In this document: positions 16,582 to 25,942 of the stretch, in pieces
Layout: each line of letters opens with the position of its first letter
Numbering within the stretch: the first letter of the stretch is position 1
Source of the DNA: Neolewinella persica DSM 23188
GTDB taxonomy: Bacteria; Bacteroidota; Bacteroidia; Chitinophagales; Saprospiraceae
DNA: 64,000 nt
NCBI RefSeq assembly: GCF_000373105.1
Contig: NZ_KB890447.1
Location: 220,511-284,510 of the forward strand
Direction of reading: 5' to 3'
Notes under the pieces: model-generated
Seen by the model: the letters and a program-made list of their open reading frames with translations, nothing else
The model's database searches: none
Told to the model about the DNA's origin: nothing
Program-made: the position numbers and the translations under genes

Positions 16582-16971
16582 AAAAATTATGGAATGTTTA
16601 GGTGTAAAACGGGTAATAAAGGCAGGTAGTTGGTTTTTGACATGAATAGCCTGCTATCTGGATAATTTCTGAAACGGACGCTCGCAGGATTGAAAGGTCT
16701 TCCGCTCTGATTCGGCTGCGTGGTACTTCGTGCTTGAGAAGTGGCGAGCGTCCAGCCCCAATTCTTGAAAATGTCTAAAAGTGTGCCTGAATAGAAAGAA
16801 AAGGGTCAACAAAATCCAACGTAAAGCATTATTTTAATAGTATTACTTTCATGCTAATCTGACTGGGTATAAACCAAATTGTCGCACTAACCGGTAGCAC
16901 TGGAGTGCTTACGCCGGGTCAGCGCGACAATTTGGTTTACCCTGTTCTGACTTTCGCCAACCCGTTGAAAA
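16582..16971. other. Intergenic region with inverted element
   Basis: 390 bases between divergent genes. An element with perfect 16-bp inverted ends, TAAACCAAATTGTCGC at 16870-16885 and its complement at 16924-16939, encloses 38 bases. A related element flanks 38671-38840. The remaining sequence is AT-rich around 16815-16860 and probably contains promoters for both neighbours; no box is certain. Confidence 0.6.
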
Positions 16972-17553
16972 ATGAAAAACTACTTACCTGCCTTCTTCAC
17001 TTTCCTTATCTGCTGTTTCGCCTTACACCTTGGTGCACAGGAAGTGAGCAAACCTTCTCCGGTAAAATTACTGGTAGGTGGTGCGCTGGAACTCGGTGGT
17101 GACCGCGCAGGCTGGGTGACTACAGAGGACGGCGGTACGCAGCTCATCCGGGGCGCTCAGGGTGTTTCACTGGTTACCGGTGTTCAGCTGCGCTTACCTT
17201 CGCTTGACCGCTTTATGCTGCACGCAACGGTAGGCTATAAATACTGGCGTACGTTCACGGACGGTGCTAACGTTCGCATGACCAGGATTCCGCTGCACCT
17301 TACTGCGCACTATTTCGTGACGGATAACATCCGGGTTGGGGCGGGCGTGCTGACCGACCGGAACATTCGTTTTAATGGTGACGGGCTGGGGGAAAATGCA
17401 GAATATGATCCTTCTTTCGGCCTTAAATTTGAGGTCGGCTGGCGTAACCTTGCGCTCGGATATACCAGAATGAATTATAATCGCTTTGGCGACCGGGAGC
17501 GTTGTGCGGGCGGGTTTGGGCTGACTTATTTACGGACCATTTCCGGGCGGTAG
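16972..17553 (+). CDS. Outer-membrane beta-barrel protein
   Basis: 193 residues with a clear Sec signal (MKNYLPAFFTFLICCFALHLGAQ, cleavage after AQ-type end). The rest alternates hydrophobic and polar residues with Gly/aromatic turns (MLHATVGYKYWRTFTDG, IRVGAGVLTDRNIRFNGDGLG, GLTYLRTISGR), typical of a small 8-strand porin-like barrel. No ligand or pathway can be assigned. It is a single gene between an inverted element and a palindrome-rich spacer. Confidence 0.8.
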   Translation: MKNYLPAFFTFLICCFALHLGAQEVSKPSPVKLLVGGALELGGDRAGWVTTEDGGTQLIRGAQGVSLVTGVQLRLPSLDRFMLHATVGYKYWRTFTDGANVRMTRIPLHLTAHYFVTDNIRVGAGVLTDRNIRFNGDGLGENAEYDPSFGLKFEVGWRNLALGYTRMNYNRFGDRERCAGGFGLTYLRTISGR

Positions 17554-17920
17554 GTGACATTTAGTATTCAATTGAAGGTTTTGTTTGGCGACCGGTGCGC
17601 CCGTCCGACGAATTCTTTCCCGTTTGCGACGGAGGAGCTAAAACAGGAAAGTCCGTCTGACGGATCGCGGGATAGTCTTGACCTAAGCCGACAGACAAAC
17701 TTTTGTCCGGCTTCGCCGGGCCAAAAGGATTTGTCGGACGGCCGGAGCACCGGATAGCTGGGCAAAATCCTAATAGTCTACGTCAGGAGATGGGAGCAAT
17801 GATTTGTCGTTGAACGATTGCAACCTGCAACTTGCAACTTGCAACCTGCAACCTGTAACCTGTAACCTGCAACTTGGAACCTGCAACCTGCTAACTTCCA
17901 ACATTGCTATCTTTGCCACC
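17554..17920. other. Palindrome and heptamer-repeat spacer
   Basis: 17570-17755 contains two imperfect palindromes in inverted relation. Around 17590 the run is GTCCGACGAATTCTTTCCC..., and the second, 17690-17750, has CAAACTTTTGTCCGG...CCAAAAGGATTTGTCGGACGG. At 17819-17888 there are ten tandem heptamers of the TGCAACC/TGCAACT/TGTAACC type. A TATCTTTG box (17908-17915) ends the spacer. No gene seen. Confidence 0.65.
17908..17915 (+). promoter_or_regulatory. Candidate -7 box, TATCTTTG
   Basis: Exact match to the Bacteroidota -7 consensus TAnnTTTG, only five bases before the ATG at 17921. If used, the mRNA would be essentially leaderless. No TTG sits 19 bases upstream, so support is partial. 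Confidence 0.4.
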
Positions 17921-20086
17921 ATGCTCCTTCAACTCCCCCTGCACCTGCGGCCGCGCCTGATTCTGCTACTCTTGATGGCGTGCTCTACGCTTACTGCCCA
18001 GACTCAGAAAGACACCCTGCCACCGGGGGATGCGACTGACGTGCAGGAGCAGCTGATTGAAGACGTCCTGGCCAACAGCGAAGATGACACCGATGAGTTC
18101 TCTTTTAACGGGGCTTTCGAAATACTGGAAGATTATCGCCGCCGCCCGCTCAACCTGAATAAGGCGACTTATGAAGAATTGACGGAGTTGCTCTTACTCA
18201 GCCCCATCCAGGTTGGCCAGATTATGGGATACCGGGACCGGATGGGAAGTTTTCTAAGCCCTTACGAACTGCAAGTGATTCCGAGTATGGACCTGGAGGC
18301 CATCCGTCGGCTAACGCCATTTGTTCGGGTAGGTAACGACCTGGACGACGCCAAGATCCCGCTAAGCAGGATGTTTGCCGAAGGAGACCGGGAACTCTAC
18401 CTGCGCTGGCAACGCCGCCTGGAAACCACCAGGGGCTATGAACTCGGTCCGGAAGACGGCGTCACGAATTACTACCTCGGTAGCCCCGATCGGCTGTACG
18501 TTCGCTTCCGCCAACGGTACAGTAATAAAATGAGCTTTGGGATCACCGCCGAAAAAGACCCGGGGGAAGCCTTTTTTACGGCCAACAATAATAAGCGCGG
18601 CTTTGACTACTACAGCGGTCATTTCTACCTCGCCGACGTGAACCGTACCGTGAAGGCCGTGGCACTGGGGGATTTTTCCGTCAGCTTCGGTCAGGGATTG
18701 ATCCTGTACACCGGTTTCGGTTTCGGTAAAAGCAGTCAGGCGACGAACGTAGCCCGCGGCGGCCAGGTGATCCGGCCCTACACCAGCGTCAACGAACTGA
18801 GTTTTATGCGTGGGGCAGCCACGACCCTTGCGCTGGGAAAGAATACGGAACTCAGCCTTTTTGCCAGCCGCCGGGGCCGTACGGCCAACATCGTCTCCAT
18901 CACTGATTCCATCGATATAGACCTCGAGGATCTTGGCATTACCAGCCTTGATCTTACCGGCTTGAACCGTACGCCCAGTGAAGTGGAAAACCGTAATTCC
19001 ATCACGCAGGTTAATTACGGTGGCAGCCTTCGCTTCCGCCCCACTCAACGACTACACCTGGGCTTCAACGTGCTGGGCACCAACCTCAGCCGACCACTTC
19101 AACTTCGGGATCAGCCTTATAACCGATTTTTCTTCCGGGGAACGGACCTGGTCAACGCCGGAATAGACTACCGCTACCGGCTCCGGAATTTTACCTTCTT
19201 TGGCGAAATTGCCGGCTCAGAAAACACCTCCGAAAATGCTACCGCTGATATCGGTGTCGCCCAGATCCACGGCGTGATGGTTGGGCTGGATCGCTTTGTG
19301 GACCTTTCCATGGTCTACCGCAATTACGGCGTGGATTACCAGGCACTCAATGCCCGTCCTTTTGGCGAAACGACCGGCGCCAGGAACGAGGAAGGCCTTT
19401 ACTTCGGCCTGGAGGTCCGGCCAGGTCAACATTGGCGGGTAAATGCCTACTACGATCTCTTTCGCTTCCCCTACCTGCGCTTCAACATTGACGCCCCCAG
19501 CCAGGGGCACGAGTACCGCTTCCGGCTGACTTACTGGCAGAAGCGAAAAATGGAAACCTACCTGGAGCTACGTTCCGAAACAAAGGGCTTCGGCACCGAT
19601 GGCGATGAATCGATATTTACCAACCTCGATCCCGTAGTACCCCGCACCCGGTTCCAGGCCCGTTTGCACTTCGCCTACAAAATCGACAACGTCTGGGAGT
19701 GGCGTAGTCGCTTCGATGCCGGCTTCACCGAAGACCCGCTCAATGGACGGGAAAACGGTTTTATGGTGTATCAGGACCTGCACTTCCGGCCACGAGGCCC
19801 CCTCAGCTTCAGCGCGCGGATGGCCTTTTTTGACACCGATGGCTTCAACGTCCGGTTCTACGAATATGAAAACGGTTTGTTGTACAATGCCCAGGTACTC
19901 CCGTATTATCATCAGGGAACCCGTGCCTACCTGCTGGTCCGCTACAAAGGTATTCGGGGGTTAACGCTGGAAGGGCGTATCGCCCAAACCTTCTTTACGG
20001 ACGGTACTACTTTCGACAACAGCCTGGAGGCTACCGGTGGACCACGGCGTACGGATGCGGGGCTGCAGGCTATTTGGCGGTTTTAG
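17921..20086 (+). CDS. Exported helix-hairpin-helix plus beta-barrel protein
   Basis: 721 residues from ATG 17921; the frame is open 39 codons further upstream, but that stretch is translated heptamer repeat. A signal peptide (LILLLLMACSTLTAQ) is followed at ~70-125 by ComEA-like helix-hairpin-helix repeats (LNLNKATYEELTELLLLSPIQVGQIMGYRD, then LSPYELQVIPSMDLEAIRRL). The remaining ~590 residues are barrel-like strands (FRQRYSNKMSFGITAEKD, HWRVNAYYDLFRFPYLRF). Bacteroidota have many such outer-membrane HhH proteins of unknown role; DNA handling at the surface is possible. The dispersed 18-mer is embedded in the signal-peptide codons. Confidence 0.85.
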   Translation: MLLQLPLHLRPRLILLLLMACSTLTAQTQKDTLPPGDATDVQEQLIEDVLANSEDDTDEFSFNGAFEILEDYRRRPLNLNKATYEELTELLLLSPIQVGQIMGYRDRMGSFLSPYELQVIPSMDLEAIRRLTPFVRVGNDLDDAKIPLSRMFAEGDRELYLRWQRRLETTRGYELGPEDGVTNYYLGSPDRLYVRFRQRYSNKMSFGITAEKDPGEAFFTANNNKRGFDYYSGHFYLADVNRTVKAVALGDFSVSFGQGLILYTGFGFGKSSQATNVARGGQVIRPYTSVNELSFMRGAATTLALGKNTELSLFASRRGRTANIVSITDSIDIDLEDLGITSLDLTGLNRTPSEVENRNSITQVNYGGSLRFRPTQRLHLGFNVLGTNLSRPLQLRDQPYNRFFFRGTDLVNAGIDYRYRLRNFTFFGEIAGSENTSENATADIGVAQIHGVMVGLDRFVDLSMVYRNYGVDYQALNARPFGETTGARNEEGLYFGLEVRPGQHWRVNAYYDLFRFPYLRFNIDAPSQGHEYRFRLTYWQKRKMETYLELRSETKGFGTDGDESIFTNLDPVVPRTRFQARLHFAYKIDNVWEWRSRFDAGFTEDPLNGRENGFMVYQDLHFRPRGPLSFSARMAFFDTDGFNVRFYEYENGLLYNAQVLPYYHQGTRAYLLVRYKGIRGLTLEGRIAQTFFTDGTTFDNSLEATGGPRRTDAGLQAIWRF
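17940..17957 (+). repeat. Dispersed 18-mer, exact copy inside a signal peptide
   Basis: TGCACCTGCGGCCGCGCC, identical to copies at 49598, 59209 and 63842. Here it encodes part of LHLRPRL, just after the ATG of the HhH/barrel gene. Confidence 0.85.
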
Positions 20087-20148
20087 GAGGCGCTTCGCGC
20101 CTGGTTGCAAGGGTTGCAGTAGTTGCAGTGGGATAGCCACCCCTGTAC

Positions 20149-20465
20149 GCGAGCGAGTCCCTGCAACCCCCGCAACGTGAGCGCGAGCGAGTCTCTGCAA
20201 CCCCCGCAACGTGAGCGCCAGCGAGTCCCTGCAACCCCTGCAACACGAGCGCCAGCGAGTCCCTGCACCCCCCGCAACGCGAGCGCGAGCGAGTCCCTGC
20301 AACCCCCGCAATGCGAGCGCCAGCGAGTCCCTGCAACCCCCGCAACGCGAGCGCCAGCGAGTCCCTGCAACCCCTGCAACGCGAGCGCCAGCGAGTCCCT
20401 GCAACCCCTGCAACGCGAGCGCGAGCGAGTCCCTGCAACGCCCGCAACGCGAGCGCCAGCGAGCC
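20149..20465. repeat. 34-bp tandem repeat array, nine copies plus a partial
   Basis: Nine consecutive 34-base units beginning GCGAGCGAGTCCCTGCAACC or GCCAGCGAGTCCCTGCAACC, with few differences between them, fill most of the 417-base gap between two + strand genes. Because 34 is not a multiple of three, all frames stay open and produce false ORFs. Just before it, 20101-20130 has the inverted form (GTTGCAAGGGTTGCAGTAG). Function unknown. Confidence 0.92.
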
Positions 20466-20503
20466 AAGCCGAACAACCATCCCCCATTCTACCTTCTCTA
20501 AGC

Positions 20504-21967
20504 ATGCAATACACCCACGACTTAATCGTAATCGGAGCCGGATCCGGTGGCCTCGGCTGCGCTGGCTTCGGCTCTTCCATCGGCCTGAAGGTCGCCCTGA
20601 TTGATAAAACCGCAAAGAATTTTGGCGGCGACTGCCTCAACTACGGTTGCGTGCCGAGCAAGGCTTTGTTGCACGTGGCAAGTTTGTTTGCCGGGGGAAA
20701 GCAAGCAGAGGCGTTCGGCCTGAAGACGGAAGGCAGGGCCGACTTTAAACGCGTAATGGCGTACGTACACGGCCGGCAGGAAGTAATTCGCCCTAAAGAG
20801 ACGCCGGAGCATTTTCGGGAGGAATTCGGCACGGATGCCATCGTTGGGACGGCGAAACTGACGGGGAAACAAGAGGTAACGGTGAATGGCAAAAAACTCA
20901 CGGCTCCCAAGATCGTATTGGCTACCGGATCGGTTCCGCGTCATTTGGACCTTCCGGGCATTGAGCAGGTAAAACAGTGGGATAATGAATCGGTTTTCTG
21001 GGAGTTGGAAAAGCTGCCGGAGCACTTGCTCATCGTTGGTGGTGGCCCCATCAGCTGTGAGTTGGCCCAGGCGTTTGTCCGGCTGGGCAGTAAGGTGACC
21101 TTGCTGGTTCGGGATGGGAAATTATTGGCCAAGGACCCGCCGGTCATGGGAGAAATACTAGCCGGAAAACTACGGGAGGAAGGCGTGACTATTCGCTTTA
21201 ATACGGAGGTTGCTGAATTTACCGATGATAAGACAGCGGTGTTGAAAGGAGAGGGCGGGGCCGCAGGTGCAAAGGGGGGAGCCGATGCTGCGTCCGTTGA
21301 ATTCTCCCATCTTTTGGTGGCCATCGGGCGGGATGTCCGAACCGAAGGGCTGGGCTTAGAGCAGGCCGGGGTTAAGGTGGAAAAAGGTAAGATCGTCACC
21401 GATGATTATTACCGGACGACCAATAAATACATCTTTGCCATCGGCGATGCCTTCGGGCAGGAACAGTTCAGCCACGGTGCCGAATTCCACAACACCCAGC
21501 TGTGGAATAACCTGCTCAGTCCGCTGAATAAAAAACACAACCTCGACAAATTTACCTGGGTCACCTTCACCGATCCGGAAATCGCCAGCTTCGGGATGAC
21601 TGAAGAACGGCTGAAAGAAAAAGGCATCGACTTCGAAACGGTTAACCTTCCGCTTCGGGATGACGACCGGGCCATTGCTGCAGATTACCGCGATGGTCAC
21701 CTCATCGTTTATCTCAGTAAGGGGTGGGGGAGTGGAAAAGTATTGGGCGGCTGCCTGGCCGCCCCCGCTGCCGGGGAGATGATCCAGGAACTGCACTTCC
21801 TGCAATTTAAGGGCATGAAGTATTCTGCGCTGACAAATAAAATTTACGCCTACCCGGTAGGCAGCCGTATCATCCAGAAGGGGGCGCGAAAAGGCGCTTC
21901 AGACCTGCTGACAAGTGGACCTTTACCTAAAATTTTGCGGGGGATGTACCGCCTATTTAACCGGTAA
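20504..21967 (+). CDS. NAD(P)/FAD pyridine-nucleotide-disulfide oxidoreductase
   Basis: 487 residues from ATG 20504; the longer open frame upstream is only tandem repeat. N-terminal FAD-binding DLIVIGAGSGGLGCAGF, then the redox-active disulfide GGDCLNYGCVPSKALLH (Cys44 and Cys49). An NAD(P)-binding Rossmann motif follows (HLLIVGGGPISCELAQAFVRLGSKV), then the second FAD motif KYIFAIGDAFG. The dimerisation domain starts with TFTDPEIASFGMTEERL. It resembles the mercuric reductase/dihydrolipoyl dehydrogenase family; no N-terminal metal-binding domain, no mer genes and no 2-oxoacid dehydrogenase genes are adjacent, so the substrate is open. A cruciform-type terminator follows. Confidence 0.92.
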   Translation: MQYTHDLIVIGAGSGGLGCAGFGSSIGLKVALIDKTAKNFGGDCLNYGCVPSKALLHVASLFAGGKQAEAFGLKTEGRADFKRVMAYVHGRQEVIRPKETPEHFREEFGTDAIVGTAKLTGKQEVTVNGKKLTAPKIVLATGSVPRHLDLPGIEQVKQWDNESVFWELEKLPEHLLIVGGGPISCELAQAFVRLGSKVTLLVRDGKLLAKDPPVMGEILAGKLREEGVTIRFNTEVAEFTDDKTAVLKGEGGAAGAKGGADAASVEFSHLLVAIGRDVRTEGLGLEQAGVKVEKGKIVTDDYYRTTNKYIFAIGDAFGQEQFSHGAEFHNTQLWNNLLSPLNKKHNLDKFTWVTFTDPEIASFGMTEERLKEKGIDFETVNLPLRDDDRAIAADYRDGHLIVYLSKGWGSGKVLGGCLAAPAAGEMIQELHFLQFKGMKYSALTNKIYAYPVGSRIIQKGARKGASDLLTSGPLPKILRGMYRLFNR

Positions 21968-21970
21968 TGC

Positions 21971-22009
21971 ACCGTTCTTCAGCATTTATGCTGAAATACA
22001 TTGAACGGT
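21971..22009. terminator. Bidirectional terminator hairpin
   Basis: Nested stem between convergent genes: outer ACCGTTC (21971-21977)/GAACGGT (22003-22009), inner TTCAGCAT (21978-21985)/ATGCTGAA (21988-21995). It lies directly between the stops of the flavoprotein and the molybdoprotein subunit. Confidence 0.75.
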
Positions 22010-24247
22010 CTATATCAAATCTCCCAGCTTAATCGGAAATACCTTCACCAACTTACCCGTAGCGTTGTATACCGCATTCACAATTGCGGGGGCCATCGAT
22101 ACTAATCCAATCTCTCCGATACCTTTCGCGCCGATTTCATTGATAATCTCATCCTTTTCTTCGACAAAGATCACGTCTAACTCGTGGATGTCGGCGTGGA
22201 CTGGTATGTGGTACTCCCCAAGGTCGGTATTAACGTACTTACCCAGCTTGGTGTCCAGCAGGGTCTCCTCGCGCAGCGCCATGCTTATGCCCCAGATCAT
22301 GCCGCCCAAAATCTGACTGCGGGCCGTCTGTGGGTTCATGATGGCACCTGCCGCCACCGCAGTGACGGCCCGGGTAACGTTCACTACTCCAAGCTGTTCG
22401 TCTACTTCCACTTCAACGAAGGCGGCTGAATGCGCCGCCCGGGTGTATTGTTTTAATTTGAAGACATTGGGAATATTGGACTTTGATGCCTTGACCGCTT
22501 TGCCACGATTGAAGGCAATTACGTCTTTCAGAGGAATGCGAACTGAGGGGTCTTGCTTCAGGACAATTTCACCCCCAATAAAATCTACATCTTCAGGGAG
22601 TGCGTCACCGAGCGGGAACCCATCCATGATCTGTGCCAGCTTAAAGAGTTTATTCTTTACCGCTAAGCAGGCTAGTTTTACGGCTGACCCTATTACTCCG
22701 GTGGTGTAGGACCCTCCCTGAACTGGAGATAGGGGGTGCTTGCTTTTGCCGTATTTGAAGGTAACGGCTTCCAGAGGAAGGCCAAGCTGATCGGCCGCAA
22801 TTTGGGTCATCACGGTATTGGTGCCCTGACCATTATCGGTCACTGCGCTCTTAACGATCAACCTTCCTTTCTTCGTGAATTTTGCACTGGCATTACCTGG
22901 CAGGGCAATCACGTCCCAGATGCCGGTACTCATGCCGTGTCCGACCAGGCGGTTACCCCGTCGGTTGGTGCGTGGTTCCTGGTGTCGGTCAGACCAGCCG
23001 AAACGTTCCGCTCCCTGGCGGTAGCACTCCCGAAGTTCTTTACTGGAAAATGGCTTGTCCGCGCTGACGTCCCGTTCCGCGTAATTCCGGAGCCGGAACT
23101 CCAGGGGGTCCATTTTTAGCTGGTCGGCGAGTTGGTCTATGGTGGTTTCAATGGCCATCATTCCGGTACTGCCGCCGGGCGCACGCATGTCCATGGGGGT
23201 GTAGAGGTCTAATGGGACAATCTTATAATCCAGCAGTGCATTTTTTGCCGGATAAAGCATATTCCCCCAGTTGACCACCACTTCGTTATATTCTTCAAAA
23301 CTGGAAGTCTCCGAGATCGCTGTGTGGTTGATGGCCGTCAACTCTCCGTCCGAGGTGGCACCAAAGCGCGTTTGTTGAACAGTCTCCGGGCGATGGCCGA
23401 AGGTGAACATCTGCGAGCGGTCCATCGTCACCCGTACATTGCGTTTCAGTGTCAATGCTGCCATTACGCTCATCACCAGTTGATACTGAGGGCGGAGGCC
23501 CGATCCGAAACTGCCGCCCACAAAAGGAGCAATTACCCGGACGTCCTTAAAGCGTAAGCCGAACAGGTTGGCTATGTAAATTTGAGAATTGTTGGTTCCC
23601 TGAGTTTTATCGTAAATCGTCAATTTTCCCGGACCTTCGTACACCGTTGTGGAGGCAAAGAGCTCCAGGGGGTTATGGTGTTGGGAGGCGTGGTGGAATT
23701 CCCCCTCGAACCGTACTTCCGCGTCCGCATAAGCAGCGGAAAAATCGCCACGAGGGTTAGGAGGCAACGGTTTAATAAAGGTCGCTAAACCTTTGGCTGG
23801 TTTGTGCGCTTTTTCGAGGTTGGCCCTTAGGTCAACGTCGAAGTCCACTTCCTCATAAGTAAAGTTCAATAGGGCGGCGGCGTATCGCGCTGCCTCAAAA
23901 GTATCCGCCACTACAAGAGCAACCGGTTGACCGGAAAAGGTGATTTTCGCGTCATACAGCGGTCGAAAAGGAGATCCGGGAGGGGCATCCATATCCGAAT
24001 ACATTATATCGAAACGGGGTAACGCTAAACGCCGTTCGTGATGAAGAATCTCCATCACCCCAGGAACTGCGCGCGCAGCTGTTTCGTCAATAGAGGTTAT
24101 CCTGCCCTTGGTGATGGTAGCGTTGACAACGTAGCCATGCAGAAGATCAGGAACCTGGTACTCGCCGGCATATTTTGCCTGGCCGGTTACTTTGAGTTCT
24201 CCCTCGATACGGCGACGGGCACGGCCTATTTCTTTTGATTGGATCAT
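22010..24247 (-). CDS. Molybdenum-binding subunit of aldehyde/xanthine oxidoreductase
   Basis: 745 residues of the xanthine dehydrogenase large-subunit family, closest in layout to periplasmic aldehyde oxidoreductase PaoC. N-terminal a/b hammerhead: RIEGELKVTGQAKYAGEYQVPDLLHG. Mo-pterin-contact motifs: VGGSFGSGLRPQ and MRAPGGSTGMMAIET. Conserved catalytic glutamate near the end: GAKGIGEIGLVSM. It hydroxylates aldehydes or N-heterocycles using molybdenum cofactor. Last gene of a three-gene operon, 13 bases after the FAD subunit. No chaperone gene (PaoD/XdhC type) is seen beside it. Confidence 0.95.
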   Translation of the reverse strand: MIQSKEIGRARRRIEGELKVTGQAKYAGEYQVPDLLHGYVVNATITKGRITSIDETAARAVPGVMEILHHERRLALPRFDIMYSDMDAPPGSPFRPLYDAKITFSGQPVALVVADTFEAARYAAALLNFTYEEVDFDVDLRANLEKAHKPAKGLATFIKPLPPNPRGDFSAAYADAEVRFEGEFHHASQHHNPLELFASTTVYEGPGKLTIYDKTQGTNNSQIYIANLFGLRFKDVRVIAPFVGGSFGSGLRPQYQLVMSVMAALTLKRNVRVTMDRSQMFTFGHRPETVQQTRFGATSDGELTAINHTAISETSSFEEYNEVVVNWGNMLYPAKNALLDYKIVPLDLYTPMDMRAPGGSTGMMAIETTIDQLADQLKMDPLEFRLRNYAERDVSADKPFSSKELRECYRQGAERFGWSDRHQEPRTNRRGNRLVGHGMSTGIWDVIALPGNASAKFTKKGRLIVKSAVTDNGQGTNTVMTQIAADQLGLPLEAVTFKYGKSKHPLSPVQGGSYTTGVIGSAVKLACLAVKNKLFKLAQIMDGFPLGDALPEDVDFIGGEIVLKQDPSVRIPLKDVIAFNRGKAVKASKSNIPNVFKLKQYTRAAHSAAFVEVEVDEQLGVVNVTRAVTAVAAGAIMNPQTARSQILGGMIWGISMALREETLLDTKLGKYVNTDLGEYHIPVHADIHELDVIFVEEKDEIINEIGAKGIGEIGLVSMAPAIVNAVYNATGKLVKVFPIKLGDLI

Positions 24248-24260
24248 GGTGGATAAGCGT

Positions 24261-25280
24261 TTAAAGCGAAGGCTGAGCGCCGGGGCGCTGAGAAGAAGGG
24301 TTTAGGGCCATCAGGCCATTGCGGATAATGGCGCGCCGGGCCAGTTCGATCTTAAAATCGTTGTGACCGAACCCTTTTGCATTCGCCAGAATAATACCGG
24401 CAGCCTGACCAAAGGATTGTGCGGTTGGTGCCTTACCAACCAACAAGTCTTCAGCGGCGGATACACGCCAGGGCTGATGGGCAACGCCACCCAGTGCGAT
24501 CCTCGCCCGCTTGATCGTTTTATTTTCGAGTTCGAACCCGGTAGCAACGCTTACCAGGGCAAAAGCATAGGAATTGCGATCCCGTAGTTTAAGGTAACTA
24601 TGATGAGGGGCGAAACCAGTCGGTGGCAGATCGATAGACGTGATCAGTTCATTGGGTTGCAGCGTATTGTCCCGTTCTGGGTGGTCGCCGGGTAAACGGT
24701 GGAAGTCAGAAAATGAAATCTCCCGCGAACCGTCAGGGCCAGCCACCTGGACTACCGCTTCTAATGCCGCCAGTGCCACGCACATATCGGAAGGAAAAAC
24801 TGCGATACACTTTTGGCTGTATCCCAGGATGGCGTGTAATCGGTTGTGCCCCTCTATCGCGGGGCAGCCCGATCCTGGATTTCTTTTGTTGCAGGGGGAG
24901 GCCGCATCGTAGAAGTAGTAGCACCGCGTGCGTTGCAGCAGGTTCCCCCCGTTAGTCGCACTGTTGCGAATTTGAGCCGTTGCTCCGGCAAGGATAGCTC
25001 GGGATAGCAATGGATACCGCTCCCGGACGATTGCATGATGCGCCGTAGCAGCATTCGAAACCAGCGCACCAAGCCTTAATCCTCCGTCCGGCAATTCCGT
25101 AATGGTTTTTAACTCAGACAAACCGTTTATATCCACCAGGCGATCCGGGTGCGTAAGGTCATATTTCCACAGGTCGATCAAGTTGGTGCCACCCGCGACA
25201 AAATTGCTTGCAGCATTGTCCGCAACTGCAGCAATTGCTGCTGCGGGAGTATCAGCCTTCAAGTATTTAAAGTTATTCAT
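24261..25280 (-). CDS. FAD (and 4Fe-4S) subunit of aldehyde oxidoreductase
   Basis: 339 residues. The FAD-binding domain has NFVAGGTNLIDLWKYDL and SNAATAHHAIVRERYPLLSRAI. The insertion NLLQRTRCYYFYDAASPCNK then PGSGCPAIEG carries the cysteines that, in the PaoB subgroup, hold an extra [4Fe-4S] cluster. Its stop-start spacing places it between the 2Fe-2S subunit (8-base overlap) and the Mo subunit. It passes electrons from the molybdenum centre, via FeS clusters, to an acceptor. Confidence 0.94.
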   Translation of the reverse strand: MNNFKYLKADTPAAAIAAVADNAASNFVAGGTNLIDLWKYDLTHPDRLVDINGLSELKTITELPDGGLRLGALVSNAATAHHAIVRERYPLLSRAILAGATAQIRNSATNGGNLLQRTRCYYFYDAASPCNKRNPGSGCPAIEGHNRLHAILGYSQKCIAVFPSDMCVALAALEAVVQVAGPDGSREISFSDFHRLPGDHPERDNTLQPNELITSIDLPPTGFAPHHSYLKLRDRNSYAFALVSVATGFELENKTIKRARIALGGVAHQPWRVSAAEDLLVGKAPTAQSFGQAAGIILANAKGFGHNDFKIELARRAIIRNGLMALNPSSQRPGAQPSL

Positions 25281-25791
25281 AACGACCAGCTTTTACTTCC
25301 ATGATGGCATCAATAATGTTTGTGTTGGCCCCGCAGCGACACAGGTTGCCACTCATCAATTCTTTTACTTCCTCACGGGTCTGTGCGTGTCCTTCCGCGA
25401 TGAGGGCTACGCCGCTGCATATCTGGCCAGGGGTGCAATAACCACACTGAAAAGCATCGTGATCGATGAAAGCCTTTTGCAGCGGATGCATTTCTCCTTC
25501 CACCGCAATGCCTTCGATGGTAGTAATCTCCGATCCGTTTTTCATCACGCCCAGGGTCAGACAACTCAGAATGCGCTCTCCGTCACAGATGACCGTACAT
25601 GCGCCACACTGTCCGTGATCGCAGCCTTTCTTGCTGCCAGTCAGGTCGAGGTGGTCCCGTAAGGCATCCAATAAGGTGACCCAGGGCTCTAGTTGAAGCT
25701 TTGCTGGTTTACCATTAATCTGTAACTGAACTTCGTGGGAAGTGGCGCTTGGTGGACTATTCATTATGGGCGTAAAAAGGTAATTAGACAA
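25273..25791 (-). CDS. 2Fe-2S subunit of aldehyde oxidoreductase
   Basis: 172 residues with a plant-ferredoxin-type cluster (CDHGQCGACTVICDGERILSC) and a C-terminal helical [2Fe-2S] domain (CGYCTPGQIC; LCRCGAN). First gene of the operon, overlapping the FAD subunit by 8 bases. Unlike E. coli PaoA, I see no twin-arginine signal: the start MSNYLFTPIMNSPPS is short and not hydrophobic. A second ATG nine codons in is also possible. A cytoplasmic location is therefore more likely than periplasmic, but that is inference. Confidence 0.94.
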   Translation of the reverse strand: MSNYLFTPIMNSPPSATSHEVQLQINGKPAKLQLEPWVTLLDALRDHLDLTGSKKGCDHGQCGACTVICDGERILSCLTLGVMKNGSEITTIEGIAVEGEMHPLQKAFIDHDAFQCGYCTPGQICSGVALIAEGHAQTREEVKELMSGNLCRCGANTNIIDAIMEVKAGRYE

Positions 25792-25942
25792 ATATGTCTA
25801 CTATCCTAACCTGACAGTGTGGTTGGGTGTTCGCTAATCAAAAGGTAGCTTGAGTAGGGTTGGGACTTTTCTCCGTCCGTATGGAATGAGTCAGGTAATT
25901 ATCGGAGCGATCCAATTGTTGATGAATAGCACAATTCTCGAA

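Noticed and set aside
20123-20503. An N-terminal extension of the flavoprotein through the 34-bp array
   Set aside because: It is translated tandem repeat with no similarity to the family; the ATG at 20504 begins exactly at the FAD-binding motif.
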